Shown: positions 43,497 to 55,039 of the stretch, one piece after another
Position numbering within the stretch: position 1 is the stretch's first letter
Layout: each line of letters begins with the position of its first letter
From: Romanomermis culicivorax
Taxonomy: Eukaryota; Nematoda; Enoplea; Mermithida; Mermithidae
Direction of reading: 5' to 3'
Assembly (NCBI GenBank): GCA_963922205.1
Contig: CAWUHX010000143.1
Coordinates: 1-64,000 of the forward strand
DNA length: 64,000 nt
Notes under the pieces: model-generated
What the model saw: only the letters and a program-made list of their open reading frames with translations
Told to the model about the DNA's origin: nothing
Database searches by the model: none
Position numbers and translations under genes: made by a program

Positions 43497-44512
43497 ATAC
43501 TATATAGGAGTTTGTTGTGTTCATGTACCATTTCATCTTTTACTCCGCCAGTCTAATTTGCATAAAAATAAAACTATTTTAAGCCCTGTTGGAAGGCCAA
43601 CACCAGGGAAGACGTTATTGGCTACCTGAAGAAGCTGCATGCAGAACGCCTCTGGTTGTGCAAATGTGCATCGAAAAGAGCAAATCCAATTAACTATCAC
43701 AAGTCAATCATTTCCAAAAATTAAAAATTAAAGATAGCATGATTAATTTACATGTTTCATGAATTTGGAGGCACCCCATTTGCTTCACAAAGTATATCTC
43801 ATTGTGTTTTGCCAAATTTTTATCCGAGATTCCATTTTTAAAAAATGGTGGCAATGTTGGGACAGTGGCAATGTTGTGATGGTGGCAATGTTGGGATTTT
43901 TTGGTGGAAATGTTGAGACGGTGGCAATGTTGGGACTACACCAAATAAAATAACCGCTCAATAAAAACACTTTTCATAAAACTAAAATGTCTGATTTTCA
44001 GGTAAGCCCGCCTTATCCAGTCTTTGCATGGTCAAATGGGTGGTTAAGTCATATACTTCAAATGCGGTTCTTGCAACAATCATGGGACATGCTACAGTTC
44101 ATGAAGGTAGGATGCAATCAAATCCAGATAGTGGTCACAATTCACTTTGCACGTCTCTCACTTGATCCGAAGTTGAAGCTAAGCATATCAAACGTAAAGT
44201 GATCTTTTTGTTTTTTTCTAATTTTTCACTAATTTTTATTACCGTGCGAATTTTGTGCGAAATCCTACAATTTACCACGTTCTCAGGGAAAATTGGCAAT
44301 TTACAAAATGCAATCTAAAAATAACCTTGTTCTGTTTTTGGTAAAATGGGATTTGACAATTTTGAGGAATAGAGACTTTCGAGAAAAGGCTTTGAAGCAT
44401 TCTTTGGATAAAGAAGAATATTGGAGAAACAGGACTTTCGGGGAATGGGTATTCACCCAAATAAATAATCAGCATGAATGCCGATCATTTATTTGATAGG
44501 GCGCCAAACTTT

Positions 44513-44665
44513 GATAGGGCGAAAGAGTGAGATGGGCGCCAAAGTGAGATAGGCGCCAAAGTGAGATGGGTGCCAAAGTGAAACGGGCGCCAAGTTAAGA
44601 CATCCAAAAAAGTCATTATCAAACAATGGGCGCCAGAGTGAGACGGGCGTCAAAGTGAGACTGTA
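44513..44665 (+). repeat. Tandem array, unit gggcgccaaagtgagat (about 18 bp)
   Basis: At least six imperfect copies, with variants such as gggtgccaaagtgaaac and gggcgccagagtgagac. A single unit is also present near 13636. Confidence 0.8.
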
Positions 44666-44667
44666 CT

Positions 44668-44820
44668 GTCTATTGTCCTTGCCCTCTATTGTCCCTGCGA
44701 TCTATTGTACCGCGCTCTGTTGTCCTGCGCTCTAATGTCCCTGTGCTTTCGTGTCTTTGCGCTCTAATGTCCGCGGTCTGATGTCCCTGCACTCTAATGT
44801 CCGCACTTTAATGTCTCGGT
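44668..44820 (+). repeat. Tandem array, unit tctaatgtccctgcgc (about 16 bp)
   Basis: About nine degenerate copies (tctattgtcc, tctaatgtcc, tgatgtccct) directly after the gggcgcc array, with a different unit. Confidence 0.75.
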
Positions 44821-45092
44821 ACCCTGGAAGGTATGTACCATCAATAGCATGAATCGGATGCATTCCGAAGAGGCTATAGGTTAAATATTCTACCATCGGT
44901 CGTTTGAAAGGGTTTATATCGGGCATCTTGGACAACCTAGTATCCAAAGTGTAAACATTTACACTTGAAAAATTTAGAAGTCAGGGGTTTGTTCAAAGAA
45001 TCTGTACGAATATTTTTATTTTCAAATGTAAGGTACCAGTGGTTGAACTGAATAAAATTAGTATGAATTTTATGCAGCTTGGGAAAAAACCC

Positions 45093-48000
45093 TCATCGTG
45101 TATCTAAAGATTTTTTCTTTTCTTGTCGTTCTTTCATTTTTGACTTCTTTCCTTTCTTGGAGCTCCCTTTTTTCGACGAGGTTTTCTTCGACGATTTTTG
45201 TTTTTGTTTTTTCTTTTTCTTCTTTTCTGACGATTTTTTCGACGACGACTTGGATTTTTTCGCCGATTTGGAACGTCGGGCTTTGCGACGTCGTTCTTTA
45301 GCCTCGTGCTCGTCCTGGGCGCTATTGGCCGCCACTTCGTGCTGATGGAAAGCGGCCGTTGGGAAGTTAGCCGGCGATGCCGTTTTTTCGGGGTTAACGG
45401 TTTTGGGCGGAGGGGATGGTTTACCGTAGACCATAATACTTTGTTGAGAGAGTTCTTTTTGCCTGAATAGAGAAAACTTCGACCGTCTCAATACATAATG
45501 AAAGCAAAACCACTTAATAAAATAATGAAAAGATGAGGCCCAAAAATAGATCGTTTTACTGCATACAGTAGAGCAAAACATTTTCATTCGATTTCCCTGA
45601 TCGTTTTCGATTTATAATACTTCCACGAATGGAGTGCTTGTACGATGAAAGTTGAGATGAATTAATTAAAAGTGAAAATAAAGTTTTATTGTTTTTTTAC
45701 ATTCCAAGCTAAAAATTGACGAACCAAAAGAGCACAATCGATTTCGATATATGCTTGCAGTAGAATGTTTGTTGATCCATGTAAACTGTAGCCCATTTGC
45801 TTCAAAATGGTTGACGCAGCGACAATCGAAAAAGTAATTCCACTTTCACTTATACGAAATTTTTACGTGAGGAAAGACTTTTTACCGTAGAAAAAAATAA
45901 TTTCATGTTGACCACGGGGAGGCCAAAGTCATATACTTTTGACTTGGATAGAACTTTTACCATGTTGTATTGACAGAAATTTTCAGCTATTATGCTTGTC
46001 GCTCGGGTCTATAATTTCACAATAAATATACTATAGTGTGCTAAACTGACTGTATTAATTGATGCATTCGAATCTCCGAAATTTTCATAGTTCAGTCAGG
46101 TTTCACATGACTCGAAAGCATGATGAACCGACTTTTCTAAGAAATATTCTGAAATAGAAAATTATACATTTTCAATCGTTTGATGAGCTTATTTTATCAG
46201 TTACTGACCATGAATTCCATTTTTGCATCCGCTGATTATTTTATGGTTTCCTAATGTATTATTGTCAACACATTGGTTTCAAAATCCAACAACAGAGGCA
46301 TTTTGCACAGTAAAATTTAATTGTTTGTATCAGGTTCCGTTTTTCGTGGAAATGTAAGAATTGTTACAGTTTCATGGTGTCATGACAGTGTTATCTGTGC
46401 TCGATTAACACAGATTGATCGATTCCAACACACACTTCATGTTTTGGCAGTCGCGTTTCTGAAACTTAAAGTGGCGTTTTTGAAATTTGAACTTTCGAGC
46501 TTTATTTAAGCATTCCGGTAGGACAACTACTCAAAATTCCAATAAACCGAAACACTTTCTGCGCTTTGCCTTTCTACACAATAACTCCCGCAATTCCGTC
46601 ACCCTGATGATTTACCTTTCTTTCTGCATTGAAGTGGCCATCATCGATTCCATTTCTTCGGCGGTCATTTTTTTCTCGTCGTTCTCGCCGAATTGCCTCA
46701 ACATTTCCAGAGCTTCCTCCAAAGTGTACAATTTTTTGCCGCCGCTTTGGGCCCTTTTCCGACACTCGGGACACGACGACAAAGCCGGCTTTTCTCTTTC
46801 GACTTTAGGCGGCGACGATTTTCGCGATTCTTCGTGCGCTTTTTGGGCCAATGCCAAATCGGTCGCCTTTTGCTCGCGCTCCCGACGTTCGACCTCCTCC
46901 AAGGAAAGCAGGCGAGCTTTTTCCAGTTCTTGGGCGTCTTTTTTTTCGTACAAAGCTTTCAGGGCGCAATACAAACAATCCAAATCGTAGTTTTTGTCTT
47001 TCAATTCTTGCACTTCTTTTTCGCAAGGTTTGTTGCATTTTTCGCAGCTCACTCCGCCGGCGCTGCGGCGCCGGGGCTTCGATTCGACCGCCGGCGACGT
47101 TTGGACGACTAAAAGCGAGCGAGTCGGTTCTGTGCTCGGCTGAGTCAACAATTTACGGTCGCGGGTCGACGCAGTGCCTTTTTCCAGAGACTTGTAGGAC
47201 GCTGTGTCATCTGTTGATGGTCCGTTGCGCCAGAGGTCGCCGCCGACGTTCGTGCAAAGGTTTTGTTTTTGACCGTTTTCCAAGAGCTAGAAAAAGCTGT
47301 AAGTTAGGACTGAAAATAAAACAAATTATGAAACGAAATAGGTACCAGACTGACATATATCGCCCTGGGCTCAGATGCTCCATCTGTCCTGCAGATTAAG
47401 CGGTAGCTTAACTTATGTTATGTTGAGAGTGGTCATGGCAACCACCTCAACTATGAATTGTTGAGCGCGCCCTTCCCGTTGCTCGGTTGGCTCAGTTAGT
47501 TAGAGCGTGCGGACGATAGTTGCAAAGTCCCAGGTTCATGTCCCGGAGTGAGCCTAACTTTTATTGATGCCTCGAATAGTGGGAACAGATTGCCTCAACA
47601 GTAATACCACTATCGTTAGGGCGCACTGCAGCTGCAGCTTAATACACACAAAACAAAATTTAGAAAAATTTGTCTTTCTGTCTTCAAAATTTTTTTAATG
47701 ACGTGCCACATTTTATTGTTTTTATTGTTATCGTCGAAATTCCGAGCTCAGGCTTAGACCTCAGGTTCAGCCAATCCCAAGCTCGAAATTTTTAGTAGAA
47801 AACAAAAAAAATAAAATCGACGTCGCACTCAGCTGAAACCCAGCTTCAAGTACCTTATATAGATGCCGAAATGATTCTCAGTTTCAGTTAGTGAAACTGG
47901 CCCCATAGAACACGATGTCCGACGTATCTAAGCCCGCAAAAATTGGAGGTAGTGTATGTCAAAAATCGAAAAAATTGGGAATTTTTAACTTTCATCTTAC

Positions 48001-49771
48001 TGTAGCCATGCGAGTTTTGACTTAGACGAAATGAATATTATTTTCGTTCCTAACGGTGTTAATCGTTTACATATCACAGCTCTCTGTATGAGAAGCTAAA
48101 TTTTCTCACGAAGTGTATCTTAGTTGGAGCTCAGCTGGAGCATAAAGGCCCTCTCATACATCACCGCGCGGTACCGCGTGGCGAAGTATGACAGGGCCTT
48201 AAGTCTCATTGGTGAAAACGGCCGCTGTGATAAATGAAAGTTATATTTTCAATAGCCTTGAAAGAACGACGCACTATGCTTCCAAACTAAAAAAACCACA
48301 GAATTTAATAATTTCGTGAAAATCCCTTTCACGAGGCTTCTACCACAAAATTTTTCACTCAAAAAATTGTCAATGGTTAGTTTAGGGAGCTTAAAGCGTA
48401 TGTGACACATGATTTAACAAAAAATTACTTACTCTCCACTTTTATATATAATTTAGAAACAGTTCAGGAAAAAACAGACTATAAATCCGAAGTTTGAGAG
48501 AATCGGCTCTAGATCCTGGAAATTTTCTGCCGGAAAAATACATCTCAAAAAGCCTTTTCTATAAAATGCTCGTAAATTGAAACATGAGAAAAATCAGTAC
48601 TGTCGTCAAAATCCTTTTCAAAAAGCTTTTATTGTAAAATTTTTTGCTAGAAAATTTATAAAGTTAGACGAGACGAAATACATACTATAGGTGATCTGCA
48701 TTCTGTGGAGAATATGTACCCAAAGCAGAAAACAGTAAAAATATGAAATTTCATTACTAACATTCAGAAGCATTTGAATAAAAACATACATTTGATGCTC
48801 AAACGAGAACGACATCGTTATTGATTGAAAATGAGTCAAAGTTTCGATCAAAATGAGTCAAAACCTCACTGATTTATAAGAATTATTCTGCATTCCTAAG
48901 CTCATTTCAAAAACTATAATATAATGCAAGGAAAATATGTGGACGTGGTTTTTCTCTGGACGTGGTTTTTCTTGCTAGATAATGTGCATAAAAAATTATT
49001 CGTGATATGCTTTAAATTACCATCAATTTTGAGTTGGTAATACATGAACGATGCAAAAAGAGTGAGCAAAAGCTTCGTGGAAAAGAGAAACAAGACAGGT
49101 AAATCTTTTGTTGGCATAATTTAACGTAAAAAAACGAATCTAGGAGTTATCGAACATTTTTTCACTTGAACTCAAAATAGAACAGAAAAGCAGAATATGA
49201 TCAAACAATTATCACACGATGATCCGGATGGTTCAAATGCTCATTTACAGATTTTCAAAACATAGATTGATCGTATAATGAGTCTCTGTTCGAATGGTGG
49301 CAAAACACAATATTTCTCGCAAAAATTTCGTACACTTTAGGAAAAACGTCGTTTAAAGAATTATAGGGTCGTAGAATCGGCAGTGCTGAACCCAATTTTG
49401 CGCCAAAATTAGCACGAAACTTTATACATACCACGCAACAGTGGAAAAAATCTGAAGTAATCGGCCGAGACACCGAAAAATAAAAAAAATGAAGAATCAC
49501 TTACTTCAACTATGATGCGCCTTCTTTCCCCCTTTGCCGGATAGTCTTTCGTCCAATCTTCGAAGCTATTCTCCATTCGGTGGATCAAGGTGGAGAGGTC
49601 CACTTCACCCGCTCGGCCTTGAAGTTCGTTGAAGGAGCAAAGGTCGTTCAAGTGCTCTAAAACGACGGCCAAATTCGGTTCTTGCGGCGTTTGCTGATCG
49701 TTCAATATCGTAGCCATCCCTTGCTTGCGGCGTCGCGTCTGTTTTCGGGAGTACGTGACGGTCGAGGTCAT
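45093..49771 (-). CDS. Three-exon host gene, Cys-pair coiled-coil protein with Lys/Ser-rich tail, unknown
   Basis: Exon 1 49771-49505 (ATG; donor GTAAGT), exon 2 47286-46616 (acceptor TTTTTCTAG, donor GTAAAT), exon 3 45462-45093 (acceptor TCTATTCAG). Phases 0 and 2 agree; total 435 aa. The N-terminus has a basic stretch (RKQTRRRKQG) and helices (LAVVLEHLNDLCSFNELQG, STLIHRMENSFEDW). Exon 2 has CEKCNKPC, CLYC and later CPEC, which may bind zinc, around an acidic coiled coil (EKARLLSLEEVERREREQK). Exon 3 is Lys/Ser-rich (KKSSEKKKKKKQKQ), fitting a nuclear or nucleolar protein. The plus-strand frames over exon 2 are antisense shadows. No family recognised. Confidence 0.75.
47484..47562 (+). ncRNA. 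tRNA-like sequence, probable SINE head (intron 1 of the Lys-rich gene)
   Basis: gctcggttggctcagttagt starts a cloverleaf: acceptor 6 of 7 pairs, D stem GCTC/GAGC, anticodon stem with two G-T pairs, T stem 4 of 5, and taactttt after it as a Pol III stop. A box tggctcagttag and B box ggttcatgtcc are good. The base before the anticodon is C rather than the invariant U, so a tRNA-derived SINE or pseudo-tRNA fits better than a working tRNA. Confidence 0.6.
48146..48199. repeat. Miniature copy of the AGGCCCTGTCATAC palindromic MITE
   Basis: 54 bp, AGGCCCTCTCATACATC...GAAGTATGACAGGGCCT, flanked by TAA on both sides (48143-48145, 48200-48202), the 3-bp target duplication of Harbinger-type elements. 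It is a deletion derivative of the type at 58662. Confidence 0.75.
48260..48478. repeat. MITE, GTCTGTTTTT family, worn copy
   Basis: Right tip ggaaaaaacagac followed by TA, with internal similarity (atgcttccaaac). A related tract continues at about 48538-48790. It lies in the Lys-rich gene's first intron. Confidence 0.55.
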
Positions 49772-51445
49772 TTTTTCGACGATCGAATTTTCAATACTAG
49801 TTCAGACTAAAAAGAGATCAAAACACGAATGCTTTGTAAAACTTGTAGATCAGCCTCGAAACTGTCTCACTTCTGCGATGGGTTTACGCAACAATGACTG
49901 GAGGTTAAAAATGGTTGGTAGAAGAGCAATTGGAAAAACCGACCATACAATAGTTGCTCGAATTGCCAAAATGATTCACGGTGTAACAATTTTTCTCAAT
50001 TTAAAGATGAAGGTATGTAAAATAATCTGGTACGCTGCGGCAAGATAAGTAGTCGGTTCAATTCACCAATATTACTGATTTCAAGTTAAAGTGTTCTGTA
50101 GCTGCTCAGAAGTGTTGAAATCATTTTTTAAACTAAAGGTTTTATACTCCGGCATTAAGGGCTCAATGAATTTTTACTTCCATAACATCAATACTGACTA
50201 AACGCTAAAAAAACAAATAACGCCGATGATTAAACTGGTATTCGACTGTTGTACAGCTTCTGCGAATAATTTTCGTTTCGAAACTAAAATTTATAAATGT
50301 TCTGTAAAAGCAGGAATACAAGTAAACACTCAGAATCAGCTAACTAGTCGGTAAAATTTGAGGAGGAACCTCGGTATGCAAAAAGTTCAATCGTATAAGT
50401 CATCGTTGACAATCCCCCCCCCCCACTTTAGAGTTGACATAAACTATTAACCCCATATTAACCCTATAAGCAGGCCGGAAATCATGGAGAAATACAATTT
50501 TTCGGCCGGAATGAGTTTTTTAGGAGCCAAAATCGATCAAGAGGGTCATATTATGATGAGTGGTTTAGCAGAAACCTCTGGAAATGAAATATTACTTTTT
50601 ACAGCCTTGGACCACACAGATCAATGGATTTTGAAATCCATCGGGAAAATTTCTTTTATGTAAAATTTTTTAAGACTTTTGTGACAGTAATCTGTCGCTG
50701 ACTTCCATAATTTTCGTACGGTATTTGTATGTATGTTTCAAGTTTAAAAAGGCCAACTGAAAATCACACATTTGGTTAGCTTGTGCGTTAGGAACGAAAA
50801 TGATATTCATTTTGTCTGAAAGTTAAAACTCAAATATCTACGATAAGACAAAAGTTGAAAAATTGAGATTTTTTCGATTTTTGACATGCACTCCTCTCGA
50901 CTTATGCAGGTACGGGTGCGTCAAATATCGTGTTATCCAATATAAGGCAAATGAATGGGCTAAATGTAGTATAGGATTTATTAGTGTAAAGCGCGTTTTA
51001 AGAATACATCAGTGCTCGAAACAACAAATTTGGAAAGCAAATATTGATATTTTTCACAAAAATCACCGTATGTACTGCTGAAGCTCAGAAGCACCGAAAA
51101 TTTCCCTATACAGTAGACAGTTTATGGCCTCTACCTGCTGACAAAAATTAAGAAAATTCATGTACTAGGGAACCGCAGGACTAGGAGTATGAATACCATT
51201 TTGTAGTTACATTTCTGATAATTGCGATCTCTATTGTGAAGGAATCACAACTTGATACATTTCAAAAATGAGACATTAGAACATGTCTCGTATGCCAAAT
51301 ATGGGATGCGGACAACTCGCCCCAGGAATTTGCCTTCAGCAATTCGCCCCCAGTAATCCAGTGTTTTTTAATAAAAAAATTAGATTTAAAAATAATTATG
51401 GGTTGTTAGCAGTTATGTAATACGAATTTGTACACATTCACACAC
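49772..51445. other. Intergenic stretch upstream of the Lys-rich gene
   Basis: Apart from the small ORF at 50484-50663 and a run of ten C (about 50413), nothing is supported. A frame at 49870-50048 has a vague helix-turn-helix look but no real match. Confidence 0.4.
50484..50663 (+). CDS. Small ORF, unknown (59 aa)
   Basis: ATG preceded by an acceptor-like ctataagcag; encodes MEKYNFSAGMSFLGAKID, then GHIMMSGLAETSGNEILLF. Balanced amino-acid use looks more coding-like than its AT-rich surroundings. No motif; it could be an exon of a gene divergent from the Lys-rich gene, or chance. Confidence 0.3.
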   Translation: MEKYNFSAGMSFLGAKIDQEGHIMMSGLAETSGNEILLFTALDHTDQWILKSIGKISFM

Positions 51446-54430
51446 AAAAACTTACGGAATGCGACGGGGGCCATTTGATTTTTCAAGAAATTTTGAAAAA
51501 CCCGATATAATTTTCCGGAAATCAAACGAGTTTCCAAAATCTTATTGACTTTTTCAAAAACTTATCAAGTTTTTCAAAAAATATATCGGTTTTTTCAAAT
51601 ACTGTAGGAAAAATCTATCGGTTTTTTCAAAGTGAAAACGTATCGTTTTTTCAATTCGCTAATTTGATTGGCTGAAAATCCTAGTCACGTGATGATTGTT
51701 GATTAGTCGATAGGCGGCTCTTGTTGTCTTCTGATTGGCTGGGCAATTATCTGAACGCCTCCGTACCCTAATTTCCATTGTTATTGGATTTTAGTGATGC
51801 GCTGCGCGAAAATTCTCTACAACTTCATTGCAAATGTTGTTTTTTCCTACACAAATTCTGATATCCATAGTTTTGAACTTGTAACGATTCAAATAGGAAA
51901 ATTAACTACTTTTTGGTAAGCTGAGCGTTCCGTGGTATGGGAATTTGTGAACACTGAACCAATCTTTTGAGCGAACATTCTACAGGAAGGCTCGTTTACA
52001 TAATTTGCCATTTTGCAGTTCTTGATCATTTCGTGAAAGCAGACTTCGACTTTACATTTTGCAGTAATATAAAAGCTTTAATAAGCAATAAAGGCTTTCA
52101 TAAGAAAGGAAGAATCCTATAAAATATGTGATAATTGTGATAAAAAATACAAAATTTGACGAATTCAAAGCAAAAAATCGAGAAAAACGAGCATTGTGAA
52201 TAATTCGTATACATTCCAAATTAAAAACTGGAATATTTTCATTTATTCTCGAAATTTTTCGTCGATGCGCTGATGACTTTTTTCGCTAGTAGCGTTGTTT
52301 GATTGTCATTATAGAAATTTTTGTCACTGGCGGCACCTAAGTTCTTTCCGCTGTTGCCAAAAAGTTCACAGCGGAGTTTTCATTTCAGGGCGGCCGATTG
52401 ACCTACGGTGGCGGAGCTTTTGCGTCTGGCATTCAATGAAGGGCTCACCAAATTTATCCAAAAATCAGAACTCTAGATGTAAAAAATGTAAAAATTGTTT
52501 TCCCTACAAAATATGCATAAAAATCATCAACAATACTATCTTCAAAAACGTTCAGGGGGGTGTTTGACAATTTTTCTCAGGCCGGGGGGTGTCCAGGGTC
52601 TAGGGTAGGAGAGTTTATCCCCTACTCCCTATGTGCATGTATGGTCCGAATCCCCACTCTCATCACACCATAAACCGGGAAAAAACAGAGCTGGCAAAGA
52701 TATATACTTTCCAGAATTCTGAACTTCGGGTTTCTGATGGTTTTTCTGTCAGATGAGTTGGCATTTGAATCGATAATTCGAAGACTTTAGTAAAACCTTC
52801 AATGTGCCAGTTGTAAGTTAGAACTAATCGAAATAAAAAATCTTTAGACTTATGCTAATGCTGAGCTGGATTACAGAAATATACAAATATTACTATAAAC
52901 ATAACCAGCACTTCACGGCCAGAAAATTTTGGGGTTTTGACCTTATTTTTTTCATCATGTAGCGGTAGCACCCAGTTTATTTACATTGATACCTCTCGTG
53001 ACATCAACTTGGCGAAAGAAATGCGCTCAGAAATGTTTGAATTATGTAACAATCTGTGGCATCACCACTCGATAGTGAGGCCCATATCAAAAATTTTTTT
53101 TAACAAGGCACGTATGTTTAATAAAAAAGTGGCCAGGAATGTAAAATGAGTACCAAAATTGACATTATATATAATAGAATGTTTTTTAAATGAACAATTT
53201 ATATAGAAAAACATTCGTGATTCGTAAAATCGTACAGAGCGACGAAAAAGAATTTTTAATTTCTGGCAACTAATATCTCAGAAAAATCACTTCAAATATG
53301 AAACGGCGCTTGAATTGTGGGTTATTTTTTAGCTTTTCAGGTTGGCGATAGGACTCTAATGAAATATTGAATCAAAAAATGCAAAAATTCTTGTCGAAAA
53401 ACACATTAATATCTAAGCAACAACCCAAACCTCAGTCAGACCTGTAAAAATAGCAACCTCATGGCTAAATATGCTGATTTTTATTAAAAGATTTGAAAAA
53501 GTTGATTTATTTGATGCTTCGTACCATAAAGTGTTATTTGTGGACTTTTTTACACTAAGGAATGCATATTCGATTTTCTTTCTACTGGAGGTCAAAATTC
53601 GTGCTTTTGGGCTGCGTCCGGTTCGCCCCTCCCACTAATGAACCGCATCAGCTTATCCCGCACCAAAAAACGTGCTAGAGCCCTAACGTCATGGTGTTGT
53701 TACATGTATTGCTCGACGAAATAGTTCTAGCATAGCAACCTATTTAAAAATCTTGATTGTGGATTTACCGACGTCAATCAATTCTTATCTTAAGCATTTG
53801 ATTATCTCACATGATTCAAAACTCACTGGTAGAGCAGTGTCAAAAAATGTTTTAAAGCGTCGCGAAAAACCGATAATCCTCCCGATATTTGATCGATGAC
53901 GTCAAATTAAACCTGAAAAAATTCTGTGATTGAACTGCTCACCAATATTCTTATCGATGTGATCACAGAAGAATGCTATTTTTCTGCCTTTTAAGAACTG
54001 AAAAAACCAAAACAGCAGCGCACTGCCGCTAAAAATAAGATGTAAATAGAAATTTGGGTCCGAAGGCACGCAAAAATGCCTTCAACCAATCGGAAAACAC
54101 AAAAGACCGCCCATCGGCCAATCGAAAGTCATCACGTGACTAGGATTTTCAGCCAATCAAATCAACAAATTGAAAAAACCGATACGTTTTCACTTTGAAA
54201 AAACCGATAGAATTTACGTACAGTATTTGAAAAAACCGATAAATATTTTGAAAAACTTGATAATTTTTTGAAAAATTCGATAAAATCTAGAAAAATTAGA
54301 TGATTTATGGAAAACTGCACCGGGTTTTTCAAAAAAATTTAGTTGAAAATCAAATGTTCGCCGTCATATTGGTCTTTTCGAAATATTTTTTTGGAAAATC
54401 AAATGGCCCTTGTCGCATTCTGTAAAAACT
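51446..54430. mobile_element. Long-TIR (foldback-like) element, 3.0 kb
   Basis: Left 51446-51760 and right 54090-54430 are inverse repeats of about 320-340 bp. Tip: ttacggaatgcgac(g/a)(g/a)gggccatttgattt. Inside the TIRs are tandem blocks with the unit aaaaaaccgata plus a spacer plus ttttgaaa, and a shared block tgattggctgaaaatcctag then tcacgtgatga. The 2.3-kb centre has no recognisable transposase (frames at 52295-52567 and 52937-53149 are unassigned). Confidence 0.8.
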
Positions 54431-55039
54431 ATCAGAAAACAAACTACACGAAAACTTTTCCAGCCAAAACAGACTGTAATATTCATGAATTCTGCATGTA
54501 GAGTGTAAATATTGTGTGCAAGAAAAAGACCTACAGCAACGTTCTAAATAAGAGTCCATGAATAATTTTTTCTAATTTTCTCCGAATATAAGCTATCTGT
54601 ACTCGTAAAGTCAGTACTAAGTCAGTATAAGCCTTTTTTACTCGTACAGTCAGCAATACTGGCGTTCGAGCGGGAGTTCCCTGGAATTAGAGTGATCGGT
54701 TGTTTTTTCCACTTGACACAAAATGTGTGGCGTTGAGTTCAAAACGAAAGCTTGCAGGTATCCAAAGTTTAATTATATTTTTTGTAAGTTTGTAATGATG
54801 GTGTCCCAATGCCCAGTAACCATACAAAACTTCTGTCTGATGCGTGAATACCCTGGAGAATTTATACATAAATTTAATGTGTAACACAGATATTATAAGC
54901 AGAAGTGTGACTCATTTATGTTCTTCTATCTGTATTTGTTTTTTCTGTTTTTTTGTAGTGAGGGTAGTGAATAGTGAGGGATGCAAATTTTATAGTCATT
55001 TTGTTTTTTACAACCTATGGCAGTGATTAAAAGGGCGTT
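54431..55039. other. Stretch between the long-TIR element and the Penelope-like fragment
   Basis: AT-rich, with a tandem-like pair ctcgtaaagtcagtactaag / ctcgtacagtcagcaatact (about 54602-54656). No gene supported. Confidence 0.4.

Larger units (their letters stand above)
14915..43942. mobile_element. Degenerate Mutator-like element (outermost layer of the nest)
   Basis: Both ends carry inverse arrays of the unit cccaacattgccacc (left 14920-15012 plus 41457-41486, right 43842-43936). The two arrays align across the Polinton insertion point, including the shared spacer aaaaatcccaacattgcc. Candidate 8-bp TSD AAATAAAA flanks the element (14907-14914, 43943-43950), within the 8-10 bp usual for MULEs but AT-rich, so only suggestive. 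Without the Polinton it is about 2.6 kb and holds a broken MULE transposase on the minus strand. Confidence 0.72.
43943..45092. other. Intergenic stretch with two minisatellite arrays
   Basis: Contains the arrays at 44513-44665 and 44668-44820 and unrecognised short ORFs (44293-44496; 44732-44947). No gene supported. Confidence 0.5.

Noticed and set aside
46693..47399. Long plus-strand ORFs over exon 2 of the Lys-rich gene
   Set aside because: Antisense shadows of a GC-richer coding exon; the minus-strand frame has splice sites with matching phase and they do not.
49725..50048. Tc1/mariner-like helix-turn-helix in a plus-strand frame
   Set aside because: Only a vague resemblance, the first part is antisense to exon 1 of the Lys-rich gene, and no catalytic domain or TIR is nearby.
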